A stretch of 64,000 bases of DNA from Rhipicephalus microplus (taxonomy: Eukaryota > Arthropoda > Arachnida > Ixodida > Ixodidae), in the NCBI RefSeq assembly GCF_043290135.1, contig NC_134704.1, forward strand, positions 14,958,001 through 15,022,000, read 5' to 3'. The notes below the pieces were generated by a model. It was not told the DNA's origin, searched no databases, and worked only from the letters and a program-made list of their open reading frames with translations. This document shows positions 36,001 to 50,100 of the stretch, in pieces; the stretch's first letter is position 1; the number at the start of each line of letters is the position of its first letter. The position numbers and the translations under genes were made by a program.

Positions 36001-38061
36001 CTCTGAAAACTGTGAAGCTTTCCTTCGTACTCCTCCGGCAAGTTTTGGCGCATGCCCGTTTGCTTTCGAAGGGAAAAGCCTTTCCTCTTCATAAAGTTAG
36101 TTAGCCAGCACTTGGAGCAGTTTTGTCGTCACGGGCCGCTGTGCCGCTCGCTGCTCAAGCACATACTCGGCGAGCAGCTCTTCAATTTGCGGAAACCGAC
36201 CCTGCTGTGGTACACTGAAGCCTTTGCATGAATTTTTGACAATCTTCTGCTTTTGTTTCCGCCAGTCCCACACGCACGTTTCGGGAACTCCGAACGACCG
36301 CGATGCGGCCCGATTTCCATCTGTTTCGACACATGCGGTGACTTTTCTTTTAAAAGCGGCATCGTGGTGCACTCGTCGAGTTTCTGGAGTCGGCCTTTTC
36401 ATGCCGTCGATGCTAATGAACTACAAGATGACGAACTCCTCAGCACACATACGAAGTGCCGCACATGGGAAACGCATAGGCAGAAATGGCCGACGTGCCA
36501 TGCCGAAGCACGTAGGGGGCGACCATTTTGGAAATGGCGATGGCAATAGAATGACCGTATTCATTTTTTTTTTTCGCACTCGATTTTAACGCGCATGCGA
36601 TTTATGAACTCGCTTAACCGGAAAAGTGCGCGCTAGATTGTAGTAGTTACGGTACACTCTATTCTTATTATAACAAAGTTGTATCTTAGAAGAAAATAAG
36701 TTTGTTATATCCAAAACTTCGTTATAAAACTTATTGCCAACTTTATCGCAAGACTATTTACTTTGTTATAACCGATATTTTGTTAGATCTGTGTTTGTTA
36801 TATTGAGGTTCGAGTGTAATGAGAAATAAAGAACATATATTTGAATTAGTACTCACAAAGCTCCAATCAAACTTTGCGGAACCCAGTTTGAGACCTTGAA
36901 ACATTGGGTAATGGTGGCAGTAGGGAGGGGAAAGAGAGGAATCTGTAGGTTGTGGTCAAACCCCACCTATCTCGAAAACTAGAATGGAATGACATTTTGA
37001 CACCTGCCACTTGCAGGTGTCATGCTTGCTATTCTATGCTTGCTTTATCATTAATGCCCCAACACAATGCACATCTATGTTGCAGTGAAGTAGGCAACAC
37101 ATGTACATTAGTAATGTTCTTAATTAATAATCAAGAATGTGCTCTCAAAAGTTGCAGGCTTCCTGCTGTACAACTCCAAGTGATGCGATCCCGAACTCTA
37201 TTTTGTTGTTTCTAACCTGCTTCGAAACAAATCTTTCCAGCTTCGAATCTGCTCTTAAACACGGTTTCTTCTGGTACAAATCTGCTTCTGAACAGCTTTT
37301 TTCCGGCTTCGAAAATTCCTCCAAATGCAAAACTGGCTAAACCACCACTGATCATTTGTTGTGGCCCATCTTCACTGCTGCAACGACTGTTCACATAATG
37401 GTGCCTTGTTTTTCTTTGTGCTCCAGTTGGTTGGTGTTGCAAAAACTGCTACAGCCGACATTGACCTGCTACAGCAAAAGCTTCAGCGCACTTCTGCCAT
37501 TGACCAGGCGAACAAGGAGCGGCAGATTGCTTTTGTGTCCAGCTCGAGTGCACTTTTTGGTCAAATTGAAGCCAGCTTCATCGAACGGCTTGCATCTCAG
37601 CAAGACCTCCTTGGTGGCGTGGGTGGCTTGTTTGGTAAGCGCCTTGCAGCTTAACTATGGCAGAACAGTGTTAAGGGCTGTGGTGATAGGACAGTTTCTT
37701 GTGCCGTGCACATTGTGAATTACTGTTGCTAGGGTTATTTTCTTGAAGTAAATTTTTCTCATCAAATATTGAATGATGCACAGGTAAATTCATTCAGCTT
37801 CTTCAATTCGACATTGTTGCAGACCTGTCAACCAATGTATATTTCCTAATGTTTACTGAACCTCGCATGTCAAGAGAGCAGCCCCAATGACTGTCTACTG
37901 AAAATTAGCCTTGTGTGAATAGTTAAATTCAGGTTCAAGGCAAATGTAAAGGGAATAGTGCTTTGGTCGAATAATTTCAAATCGATTTCGAATAGTATAT
38001 ATCCTGTATCCAAAGAAAAGTGGTTATATTTGTTATTGTGCTGGTGACCTATACAATATGC

Positions 38062-38141
<80 letters not shown>

Positions 38142-41100
38142 GAACCAAGGCATGTGCACATGCCATTCTTCCTAATTCAAAGGAAATGAGAATAACTGAT
38201 TAGCTTTGATTAGTTGATATGTTAATTTTTAAGATTTACCTTAGTTAGAGCATATAAGCCAGTATAGGGAGTTTTTAAACTTAAAACTGATTAATCGACG
38301 GGGGGGTAATATGTTCCTTTAATCTTGATGTAGGGCGTGGAGTCAAGGCAAATTTTTCCTGTATAGTTGTTGGCATTGTCTCGAATTAGCACTCCTCTAT
38401 TGCAGTGAAAACCATTTTTACAGGGGGCTACATGTGGGCTATTATACATTTATTTGTTCTTCACTAGTTTCAAATGATGCTTTGATACTTCCAGTAATTT
38501 AAATTTGAATCCAATACTGTAATATCTATTTGAATATATAGAGTGCTCGAGTATTAGCACAAGGCTAGTTAAAATTCCTGCAAATCTCCCCTGATGGTCT
38601 TCAACCGTCTTCAGATTGCTAAATGGACAGAAAGAATTGCACCTACCTACTTTGCATGTGTCCATTCAATTTGTTGCCTTAGGCACTTACTGGCAGTTAG
38701 TGCAATCTGACGTAGTTTTCATTTTGTTTATGCTTTTGGGCTGCATGTAAACATAAATCGTCATTATTGGGATAGTGATAAATCGCTATATATGTGTGGT
38801 CACGGCAAGCTTTTATACTGTGTGCTATTCACCTGTTTTTCATCTTTAGTTGGTGTCGTGTCCATGTGGTATCTACAAGCTATTAAAACTGTCTGCTGTG
38901 CAGTTGCCTGTTGCAAGCAGTATGCAATAGAGTTGTAGGCTGTTGAAATTGTTTTGACTTGACTAGTACTGCAATATGAAAAAAATTTAATCCATGTTAG
39001 GTCATGCCATACTGTTTACTTGAAGGCATTTAGTTATGTGGCACTTCCGATTGGATAGATTCGTCGTGAAACAACAGTGTGCTTGGTACATGTAGCACCG
39101 CAAATATGATGACAGATTAGTGAAGAAAGAGTTTCATTAGGACACCATCAAATTAAAATGGAGGTGTATGGTTGGTGTTCAAACAAGACGCTAGGGGCAT
39201 GTAGCATCTTATACGGTCAAACACCGTTGTAAGAGACAGTTGGACTTGAGAGACACCAGTGTGTCTACAAGGAAGTAAGTGTTGATAGGAAAATGAGAGG
39301 TGTGGTACCCTGCTTGTAAAAGGCACCTCCTATAAGGGATAAGAATTGCTCCTTAGTGTGTGCATCTTATAAAAGACTTCAACTTGACTGTATCTTGTGG
39401 TGCATGTAATTTACGGCACACTCTGTGGCACACCCTTCTACAGTTGAACCCCTTTGCAAAACATTCACCGAGGAGCAGTTCTTGTCTTTTATGGGAGATG
39501 TCTCTTATAAGCTGGTTACAATGTTTGCATTTTTTTATCAACCTCTGTTTTAATGTAGGCACTCTGGGGTCTCTTATACCCCAAAAAATCAGCAGGAAGG
39601 GAAAGATGAAAGCTTGCAATGAAACAATTCCTAAAAGGATGCTGAAAAAAAAAAACTTAGAAAAACTCACGAAAAAATCGAAACTCTACACCGGAGACAT
39701 AACTGTTTCATTAAACAAAGCTTATTTGACGTATTTTTGGAGAGTTGGCTGTATTTTTAGTGGATTTTACAGCGTGCAGCGGCTACACACGAGCAGGAGC
39801 TGTGACATCACAGTCACTGAGGAGCATGCAGGGTTCCTGACCTCCTCTTTCCTTTCTCCACCTCTTCTTTGATGCCTCTCTCCCCCTTCCAGAAAAACAC
39901 TGATGCTTCAACTCAGCTGGGAGCAGTGTTCTATTTTTGGCGATTCTGGGAAACATACTGTATTTACTTGCATAATCCTTGTACTTTTTTGCCGGAAAAC
40001 CGATGAAAAGTTGGGGGGTGCGAGAATTACGCGGGGAAAACTTTCTACGAAAACGTACAGAGCGAAAAAGAAAACGAAGTGGCCGCAAATCGGGATTCTC
40101 ACACCAACAACTAACAGCAAGCTTTAAGAAGTACTAATTAAAACTTACCTCAACAATAAAAGCAGAGGTTCAACACAAGACAAGATTAAATTGAGACACA
40201 AAAAGTGAAAGCAAATAGTCGAGAATTAGAATACCATACGCAAAGCTTGCGGGCGTTGCGAGCGTAGCGGCAGCGTTCGTCGCTCAACAGGAGCCCTCAA
40301 AAAGTAAGTGTGGGACGTCAGTATTGGGCTGATGGCTATTTAACAGAATTGTCCGCAGTTTCCTCCTTAAGAAATAAAGTTTACCATCAATTCCAAGGGC
40401 CTACCAGCGGCCCTGTTGCCGTTCTTTAATGCATTATCTATCACTTGCAACTTGAAAGCAGCCGTACAGTTTCAGCATCGCCTCATAACTTGACAAGGTT
40501 ACCGACGCAACATACAAAACACGCCGCAACGCGCACTGGCCACTTCGGCTTCGCTTGAGTTGGATTGAATCTCTGTGCAATAGTACGCTTGATGCTTAAG
40601 AGATGGCGCCAGATGACGTGCGCTGTCATCATCAGTGGCTGGAAAGAGCAGACGACATTATTGCAGCAGTTTTCGGGGGTGCGATAATTACTCGAGGAAA
40701 AAAAGAAATCGTATTTTTTATGGGCGATGTGGGGGTGCGAGAATTATGCGAGGATTACGCGAGTAAATACGGTAGTAGTGGGAGGTGAGGGGGAGAGAGA
40801 TGCGGGAGACTGCTGTCATGGTTGACATGCCCATTTCTGGCGAGTGTAACGTCACCTCCTATAGTTCACGGCTACAGCTGCTAGACGCAGCAGTTTGCAA
40901 AAAACGCATTAAAATAGTTTTTTTCTACGAGTTTCTGCCTGAAATGAAGGTTGTATTTGCTGATTTCATCACCCAATCTTTCAATTTAGCTGGAAATTTT
41001 GGGGCAAGAATTTGGTTCAGTGGTATTTCTTCAAACGGGTCGTATGCTCGTAACTGCCGGGGTGGTTTAGTGGTTATGGCACTCGACTGCTGACTTGGAG

Positions 41101-44100
41101 GTCGCTGCATTGAATTCCGGCCAGCATGGCGGCATTATATCGATAGAGATGAAAATGCTCAAGGCTTGTGTACGTTAAAAAAACCTCAGGTGGTTCAAAT
41201 TTTCTGAGCCCTCCACTATGGCATCTCTCATAATCGTATGGTGGTTTTCGGATGTTAAACCCCATCAATTATTATTATTATTGTGTCCTTCTAGCCTTGA
41301 GGAAGACAAGTTCAGTTGTCCAAACAACGGCTTGAGTACATAACCCCTTTTTGTAGATTTTTAAAATTTTGTATTATAGTCTTTTACAAAGGGGTTCAGC
41401 AATTTTTCAATGCATATCGCATACTTTGGGAGCTAGTTTCTCTGCATTACCTTCAAGGATCACTCAAACACAGGGGTGATTGATCACTAGTGTTGTACAC
41501 TACCTGTGGTACTGATGATGCGTCATAGCAGTGCATTGTTTTGTGACCTTTGGAGAAGGGTGTGTGACAACATCAAAAGGAGATGCGGGTCGAAAAGAGA
41601 GTTTTCTTCCAAATTACCAATTTTTCATTTTCGCCTGTTTTGATGAGATTAGTGCCTCTACTGTTACGAAAAAAAAAAACATGTCAAGACCTAACTGGAA
41701 ATGCTTTAAATATTGCATCTCAAGAGCTCGAGATACCTGTTGAAAGGTCCAAAGTGTACAGTCTTCGAGCACCTTGCCGCCCATAAGGCGCCGCCGCTCG
41801 CCTTTGTGGTCGCATGAGGCGAAGAGTCGAGCCTCACTCTTCAAGTAACGACAGTTTCCCTCGCTGATGCAGGGCAAGTAATATAATAAGAGAAAAACAC
41901 GCTTCTGCTCGTTTTTCAAGCGCCGCGACTGGCTTATCACGTGGTACAAATTGGCGACCGCCATTAGCCGCTGCGCCTATTTGCGGCGTAAAACCTATTT
42001 GCGGCGTCCATGTCTTGGCGAAAAGCGCAGCTGAACAATGCTTTTCTCATGTACTTACCTATGTTAGAAATGAAAAAAGCCATTGCTCGCGCGTGAAAGC
42101 CGTTTTGTGGTGCGCTCTGTAGGAATAGGCTATGAGCAGTCTGATTTGCGGCAGTTGTTGGCTTGCAAAAGCCAATGCATGAAAAGTCATTCACAGCCAT
42201 CAGCCGGAAAGTTCGTGATGTGGCAATGGATGACGTCAGCGCCTGTCTTGCGAGGTCGAAGGAGCTCGCGTGGCAATGGATGACGTCAGCGCCTGTCTTG
42301 CGAGGTCGAAGGAGCTCGCTACGACATTGCCATTATGTACGACGGTATGTGGCACAAGCATGGCCGCAAAATGGCATGACACTGGACTTAGTTTTGATTT
42401 CGCAGTCCTCTCGAAATTCTTCCTAGCTTGCAGTTGACACAAGGCTCTGCCAGGCGGAGCGGAAGTTTGGCAAGCATTTTATGGCCCTGTCTGTGAGCGA
42501 AATGTCTGTGAGGAGTCGGCTCGAAATAGCTGAGAAGGACAAACTCGTGGTGCCGGCGTATTTTAGTGGCAGTGGCCACGACAAGAAGGATTGTTAGTTT
42601 TTTTTTGTGTGTGCAAACTTTATCAGATTTAAGGAGGTTTTTCATAAGTAAAAACTCAATTTTAATTTTAAAACTTGTTTTTCTCAAAAAACAAATTTCA
42701 CCATTTTTTCAAATGTGCCCCTCCTTTTTTGGGTACTTCTAGTGCTCGAATCTGCATGAAACTGCCCAAATTTTTCTAAAGTGTGACAAATACAATTATC
42801 TTGCTTAAATTTCAATATTTTATTGTATAATAAAAAATTGTACGGAAACCTAGGGTAGGTGTAATATGGACGTTTTATGTATATTATTTTTCATGCCTAT
42901 TACATAATTTGTATGTGCTTCCTAATTAGTTATTTGCAGTCTACACTTCATTTAAAACTTTATGAACTATGAATGGTAAAAAAATTACGGAAGTTTAGGG
43001 ATGAAACGAGGGGGGGGGGGGGGGGCAAAAGAGTTAAGGTTTTCACTTTGTTATGTTGCAGAGCTGAAAGTAAGCAACTTGCAAGAAAACTAATTATATA
43101 TTTGAACTCAGCATAAAAAGTTCCATAAACAGCTCAAGTTTCATTGCTCTAGGGTGAATACTAAAGAAAAAAAGTGTCTTCGAGTAGCATCTTCCCTTAA
43201 GCACTTTTTTTTTTATTCTCAATAGGAATTAGTCTCTAAAGGACGGTGCAAATCATAATTACTTTCTGCCCCAGGTTTAAGCTTTCTGCTCCGTATTCAA
43301 AATATGTATTCTGCTTTGTAAATTGCCTCAATACCTGTTGAGCTGCTTGAACTGCCAGTCAGCATGTAAATTTCCAAGATGTAAAGCCGCTTCCCTTCAT
43401 TGCCTTTCCTTTGAACAGCTTCACTGGACAGTCTTGTTCAGCAACACCAGGCTGCGGTTGCTGCATACACGTTGGAAGCCAAGAAGTTGGCTGACGAGAG
43501 TGCAGCAGCCATCACTGCCCTCCTCTCTTCTCTACTGTCCACAGTGCAAGCTTCCCAGGAGCAGCAGGCAGCTCAAATGGCGGCCAACTTGGTACGCAGC
43601 ACGAACTCATTTTGCTGTACCTGATTGTATTACACCACTGCTACTTACCTCGTCATAGGAGCGGGTGCTTTGTTTTGGTGGCCTGCTCTCGTCATTGGAG
43701 CAAGAAGCCATATAATCTACTTGTGTAGAGCTTAAAGGTACACGAAGGAAGAATAATGAGTCGGTTTAGATTGTCGAACTGCACTCTGAGAACTTGAATG
43801 CCACATGCTTTACTATTGTAAGTTCATTATTAGCGGAGAAAATGAAGGTTGAAGTCCCAGTTTTAAATTTCGTTGTAACGTGGTGTAATTTTTTTTTGTG
43901 TGTGGCCAGTTGTGTGCAAAACAAACCTGCCGGATATCAACGATATCAACTATTTTTACGATATCTTAGCTTAGCTTAGAGCATGTGTGGTTAGACATAC
44001 CAGTTACGTCCTCTCCACGTACTTGGTAAGTCATGTTTGATTCACGCATACCGTTTTGTAGTTATAATCATTGGTGCGATGTGCATATTTTGGAACATCT

Positions 44101-47100
44101 TGATTAATAAATTAGATTTTTACATTATTAGCAATTTAATTTTTTGAAGTTTTGAGACACCTTAGCCCTACAATCCGAAAGTATAATTACAGTAGACTCC
44201 CGTTAAGAGGAACTTGAAGAAACCACTGTCATTTTTTTGTCTTATCCGGAGTTCGGCCTACTAGAAGTGCCCCCAAGAAAGAAATGCTAACATGCCAATT
44301 GCGCCCAAATATGTTGCTTGAAAACACTGAATGGGTGTATTTACAATGCGGACAAATGGAATAAGAAAATGCATTTATTTTGCTCATCTTGATAAAAACT
44401 ATGCCTACAAGTAGAATACTTGCACGAGTTCAATGAGCGCTCAATTTCGGGAGTTCATAATAAATGTGCTAATGAATAAATTTCTATCACATTTCAACAA
44501 TGAAACTGTAGCACGACCCTATTTTGACTATTAGAAAAAAGACAGAGAGAGATCAGCACAGTTTTGAAAAAATTATTCTTCTGTCTTTACACCTTCCATG
44601 AACCTGTTTTACTGGCTTTGATATCACTTGGATATGCCTTTGTTGCAAGCTTAAAATGTATGTGCATTATATGCTCAGACAATTGTTCCCACTTTCCCCT
44701 CCATTTGGTTTTTTATTGCCCTTCCTTCCCTTACTTTTTCCTCTTTAGCCAAGCTCTTGTATTCTTTCTTTCTCTATTGTACTCCGGACGAAATGGTTTA
44801 ACGGTCCCTGTAGTTAGGCCTGTTAGGTGATCTGCCTTACTATGAGAAAGTCTTGAACACTTTTTGTTGCTTTCTTTGTTGATACAGTCTGCCCTTTTCC
44901 CACCTATAGGCTAGAAATGAGGAAAATACAAGTTTTGTGTGTTGACCTTTTTTTTCTGCTTGTCTCTCTTCCTCCCTCTGCATTGCAATTTGCTTTCCAT
45001 TTTTGGGCCAGGAAGGCTTTTTGTTTATTCGTTTTGCTTTCCCTCATTCGCCTGAATGTTCCCACCAAGACTACAATCTTCGTTGCGCACAATCCCAGTC
45101 GCTGTGAGTTAATGTGAGAGTTTGTCTTAACAGAAGAGGCCTGGTACGCAGTTCGTCGTATGCAATTTTTTTTTTTGCAATGAGTTATAGGAAACCAAAC
45201 AAAAATTCCCATGCTGTTAGTCTGTATAACTGTATACAGACTAACAACATGGGAATACAGTTTACTGTATAACTTTGGAACTACAGCTGCTAAAGTTTTT
45301 TTCCAAAGGTGGCGGCCAACCTTAAAAGAATAATGCAGGTCTGTTCATTGCAACATGTCTTTAGTACCATTTTTCTATGGGACAGTAAATCATCCATTGC
45401 CATCAATTCATACTCTGTTGTCCCTGAAACCCTACTAATTCTTGCCGAGGTGGTATTTCCAGTTGAGCTTGCTACAGTTATCTTCTTTTGGAACATCACT
45501 TCTACAGACCAACAACCAGGAACAGCTGCAAAGGCTTTGCCAGTTTCTTGTTGTGGAGCGCATGCAAGCAGGGCAAAAGAAGTTGCAAGAGATGGAGAAG
45601 CACCACTTGGCCTTGGGAGAGCAGGTCACATCTCTGGTGAGCACAGTTTGTGAATTTATCTTAACTATTAAGAGAGCATTGGTCAAATACTGAAAGTACC
45701 CATTCACAAAGCATATATCCATAGTTCAGATGTGAACCAGTGGATGGAAAAACAATTTGCTGTAGAGGCACCGACAGCAGCTAAGAATTCAGACAGAAGG
45801 CTTCTGTTGATAGGTAGACCTAGCCTTGTTAAAGGCGCACGGTCTTCTTTAACACGTTTTCAGTGGTTGTCATTGGTGTCACTGTCGGTACTTGGCAAAT
45901 AAGACGGGGAGAAGGAAATTGTACGGCTATTTTTTGCCTATGAAGAACATTTCAGGGAACGAGGGTTTCACATTTAAAAAGCCAAAGTCTAGAGCTTCAG
46001 AAATGTGCAGGCAAACAAAAAAATTTGCATCGGGGCGCAGAAATTAATTCTAGAAGTTCACGGGTTTGCTGCTGTAAGTAAAACACTTCTTATCAGGAAA
46101 TCGGAGAAACTGTGCTTATTTGCTGAACACGCAGGCCCTGGTTCTTGCTGTATGAACTTCTACTGCTGTTAACTGTCAAATAAAGCCTATATAACACAAG
46201 CTGAGGGTTCTGGTTGGTTGGCTTTTGCAATAATGTAACCGAAGGCTCTTGCTTTGAAAGATTTCTAGTCTTGAAGGGACCCTGACACAGTTTTTTAAAG
46301 TTTTATCAGCCTTTAGGCTAGAGCATAATCAAACCATTTGCACCCCAAATTTAGTGGCACGCTGTGTACCAAGGTCGCTACGGACAATTATATCATACTC
46401 TCCTCCAGGCCTCTGCCTGGCCACCTCAGCTCATGAGGCACGCTGGTATTGCTGGCGATCGCAGAGCTCTCATGAGTGCACTTGACGATTTGAGCTTTCA
46501 CCAGTTCTGACCTCAGAGATCACACGCCAACTGGTTGCGCAGTCTCCTAGGCCATCACATAGTGCGCCCGGCAGGACGCACGCCGTCTGGCAACAGAGAC
46601 GAAGATCGCAAGTGGTTCATATCTGCTCCGAAACATGCCGCCATCCTACCAGTCGATCTTACTTCCGCGCGTTTTACAGCCCATGACAGCCAATCAGATC
46701 AGCTCTGTGAATGGGCATTTCGCTCTGTGAATGGGCAGTTGAAAACTTGTTTGGCTGAGTCTTAACAATCTGTACCAATCTGCAGTGATTCGCAGCTTTA
46801 AAGTGTTGTAATAAATTTACAAAGTTTACACAGAGAGCTCAAATTGGTCTCTAAATAACTCTTGCAACTTGGTCTACCAGCCCAATGTGTTTGTAGAAAA
46901 TCGCCAAAGCATTTTAGGGTCCCTTTAAGTGGTATGAGTGTTGAATATACTGTGGTCATAGTACTAAGTATCGGATAAATTAGTCTATTTCACGGCCACA
47001 TAATTATCCATTGTGGCTTCTAATGTATTAGTTCGCTTGAAAACAGCACGAGCATTGAAAGGAGCAGAGATAGAGTGCAATGTGCTCTGTATCCATCTTT

Positions 47101-50100
47101 GCAATGTCACTATAGGAAATAACCAATCTTCAGTCACTGCTAGTACGCTGAACAAACATTACTTTCCAAAACTTGTTTGGGTAGTAACTACCGTATGTAA
47201 TGTGGTCTTTTATGATAGGTTGAGGTTTAAAGACCACTGACTGCCTGGAGGTTTTCATTTGATTGTCCAGGTATAACGACGTTTTTGGCTCCAGTTCACC
47301 TGAAGTTCACTAATAGGAGTTGAAAGCATTTCATACTCGGTAAATGTGCCGGTCATAAATCTTGAAAGCACTAGCCTGAGCCACACTTTCTCGCAGTGCC
47401 ACCTTGTCTCGGATGAAGTCTCTGCACACTGCAAGCAGCAGGTGCACCACCTTGTGTCATCCATACGGGAGGAAGTTGAAAAGTTGTGTCGGGAGTTGGA
47501 AACCAGCAATGAGGAGGTCCAGAGGCTCCACGCTGCAATGGAGGCGAAAAGCACTGAAGCCAAGAAGGTCAGTATCATACCTCCTCGTCGCAATTTTTTT
47601 TGTTTTCAGCTCTTGGTGTGGTATTATTTGAGCTTGCTACAAGCGGCAGTTTTTTTATTGAACTTTTTAAGTTTGATTGCAGGCCGCAGTTCGGTGTGGT
47701 GGTGCTAGACACACATTGCTGTAGCTGCCACAGCTGAGCACATATAGGCAGTACATGGGGCCTGCCTGCTGTTGTGGCAACCGGTGGGCGAGGGACTGCT
47801 AAAAAACTTCAGGCTTTTGGAAAGCTGGCCACTGCTGCTTGCTTCATGTGCTCGTAGTATGCAGGTTGGCCACTGTAGTCAATGGGGTTGTAGGGAAAGC
47901 CGTACCTTGGCTATTAACTTAGTGGGAAAACACCCTGCGTGATCAGCTTAACTTGTTCCGTCAAAACAGAAGCAGTGTGTGGCATTCTTCAGTGATATGT
48001 ACAGATGTCTGTTTGGCTTTTGCCTCTGCATGCAATTAATCAGGCATTATCCTATGTCGGATATATTGTGCTTTCTGGGCCTGACATACAAATGCACAAA
48101 CATACACGCATAATGACAGCTGGTTTGACAGTTCACATTGGCTCCACGTTTGTTTTTGTTTCCCCATATTTTAGGACATGGCAGTTTTCAAGCAGCAGTT
48201 CGAGAAGTTCTCGCGGTCCTTCTTTGAAATGGAGGCTGATCAACAAGACACCATGGCCAAGGTAATAATTTTTCTTGTCTCATTGTAAGCCTGTCTTAAA
48301 CTGCTCCCTGTAATTTGTGTGCTTATTATACTCTACCGTGCACATCTTTTCATTCACTTTGTGAAACTTGCATATATTGCTATGTTCCTGTCCACCCTGA
48401 TCTTCAGATGACTGGACTCTCTGCCACAGTTGCAGAAAGGGGCAAAGCTGTGACATCTGCCATCAAAAGGTAAGCACGCTAGTTGCAGTCCTCATTTTGA
48501 AATGTTCTTAGGTGCATGCCATGAGCTTCACATATTTTGTTAGAGACTCGTTTTTGTTCTTCAAAAGCCTGTGAGACTGCTTGGCCATTAATCTGTAGCC
48601 ATGACGGAGCGTTTCGAAAACAATAGAAAACTCTGTCAAGTGTTGAAAATACTGTGTTCTTGTGGTACTTTTCTGGATGTTGTACACCATTTCTTTGTCA
48701 TAAATATTGCAACCCCGAACCAGCACAAATTTTTCGGCTACTAAGAAGCTTCTCTTTCTGGAAAATTTGTCCGGATTTCTTTGTGGCTTCGTGCTACAAA
48801 ACGGGTGGTTGTCTTTTTCTCTTTCTTTAACTATTTCTTTGTCATTTTTAACCCGTGATCCCTAGCAGCCACCTCTAGTCAATAGCTTGTAGTATATGTA
48901 GCTCATTGCGATGCTTGTGACCTCTACATGTCTTATATTGAGAAGCTGGAGTGTATGCAGTTAAGAGCAGCTTGGTATATTGCAAATGCTTGCAGTATGG
49001 TTATGCCGGTGCTTGCTTATGTCTTTAGAGGGTTCGGAGCTGCTTCGGGTTTGCACATTGCACATACTATTTGTGACTGGCCAATTCAATGATGGAGTTG
49101 TGAATTCCCATTCCTTTATTTTCAGCAATGCAGAATTGCTGGAAAAGTCCTCTGACGACCTTGTTTCTAGTGTGGCTGCTCTGCACCAAACCAGTGCCAG
49201 GACAATACAAGATCGCTTGGCGGGGGTAAGTGGTTTAAAAGCTGTTGCACCTGACACATGCATATTTCTTTGATATCCGGTAACGTGGTAGCGTAAAGAA
49301 GTATGTATATGTATAAGCTAAAAGCACTATATAGTAACTTACTGTTTCACAATTACCAAATCACCATACTTGCCGCTAGAATAAGCTTGGTAAGCAAGAA
49401 AATGCACAAAGAAAATGTGGGTGGTGACACCGCCTTGAAGTTCCTGCGCCAAACCTTGTGTTGCCAGATTTTGATGGCATCTGCTTGGCCCCATGTAGTT
49501 CGTGATCTGGAAAAACGAAATACATTGTCCTCTGAGGGGCCGATAGAACTGACATATCAAGTTTCAGAAAATTTCATTGAGCCTGTGTTGCCAAAGTATG
49601 AAAAATTTATTTGGAATTTGTTACTTCACATGTGACAATATCTGCAGGAAGTTTAGAAATGAGTTTTAGCTTTATTTTTCCCTTCGATGGGAAAGTTAAC
49701 ATTGGATTTCATAGAGCACACTTAATCAATCTGAACCAATTCATTGTTTCACTTGAGTGTCCTTTTAAAATCTTGTCAATTTATCACAAGATACACGAGT
49801 ATGAAAAGATATCGCGAGTATGAAAAGATATCGCGAGTATGAAGTAACGATGTAAATGGATCTCGGCAATTTCATTACTGTGTTGCTTCTTTTGTTGAGG
49901 GTTGATGCTGGAAGGTTGAAAATGTGATTTAAAGGAAAGAAGATATGAAGTGTAGAAACTTGGAGAAGTTCATACAGTATTCAGTCAAAAAAAAAAAAAA
50001 GCTTTACTGTACGATCTTGAGATTGCCTCTTACATAACGAATATGTAGCTATTAAAACCAGGTCTACTGGTTATTACTGTTATAGCGAGGTTGGCTTGCT

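Noticed and set aside
46535..46765. Coding ORF in the AAGGGACCCTGA element
   Set aside because: No domain; lies wholly inside a MITE.
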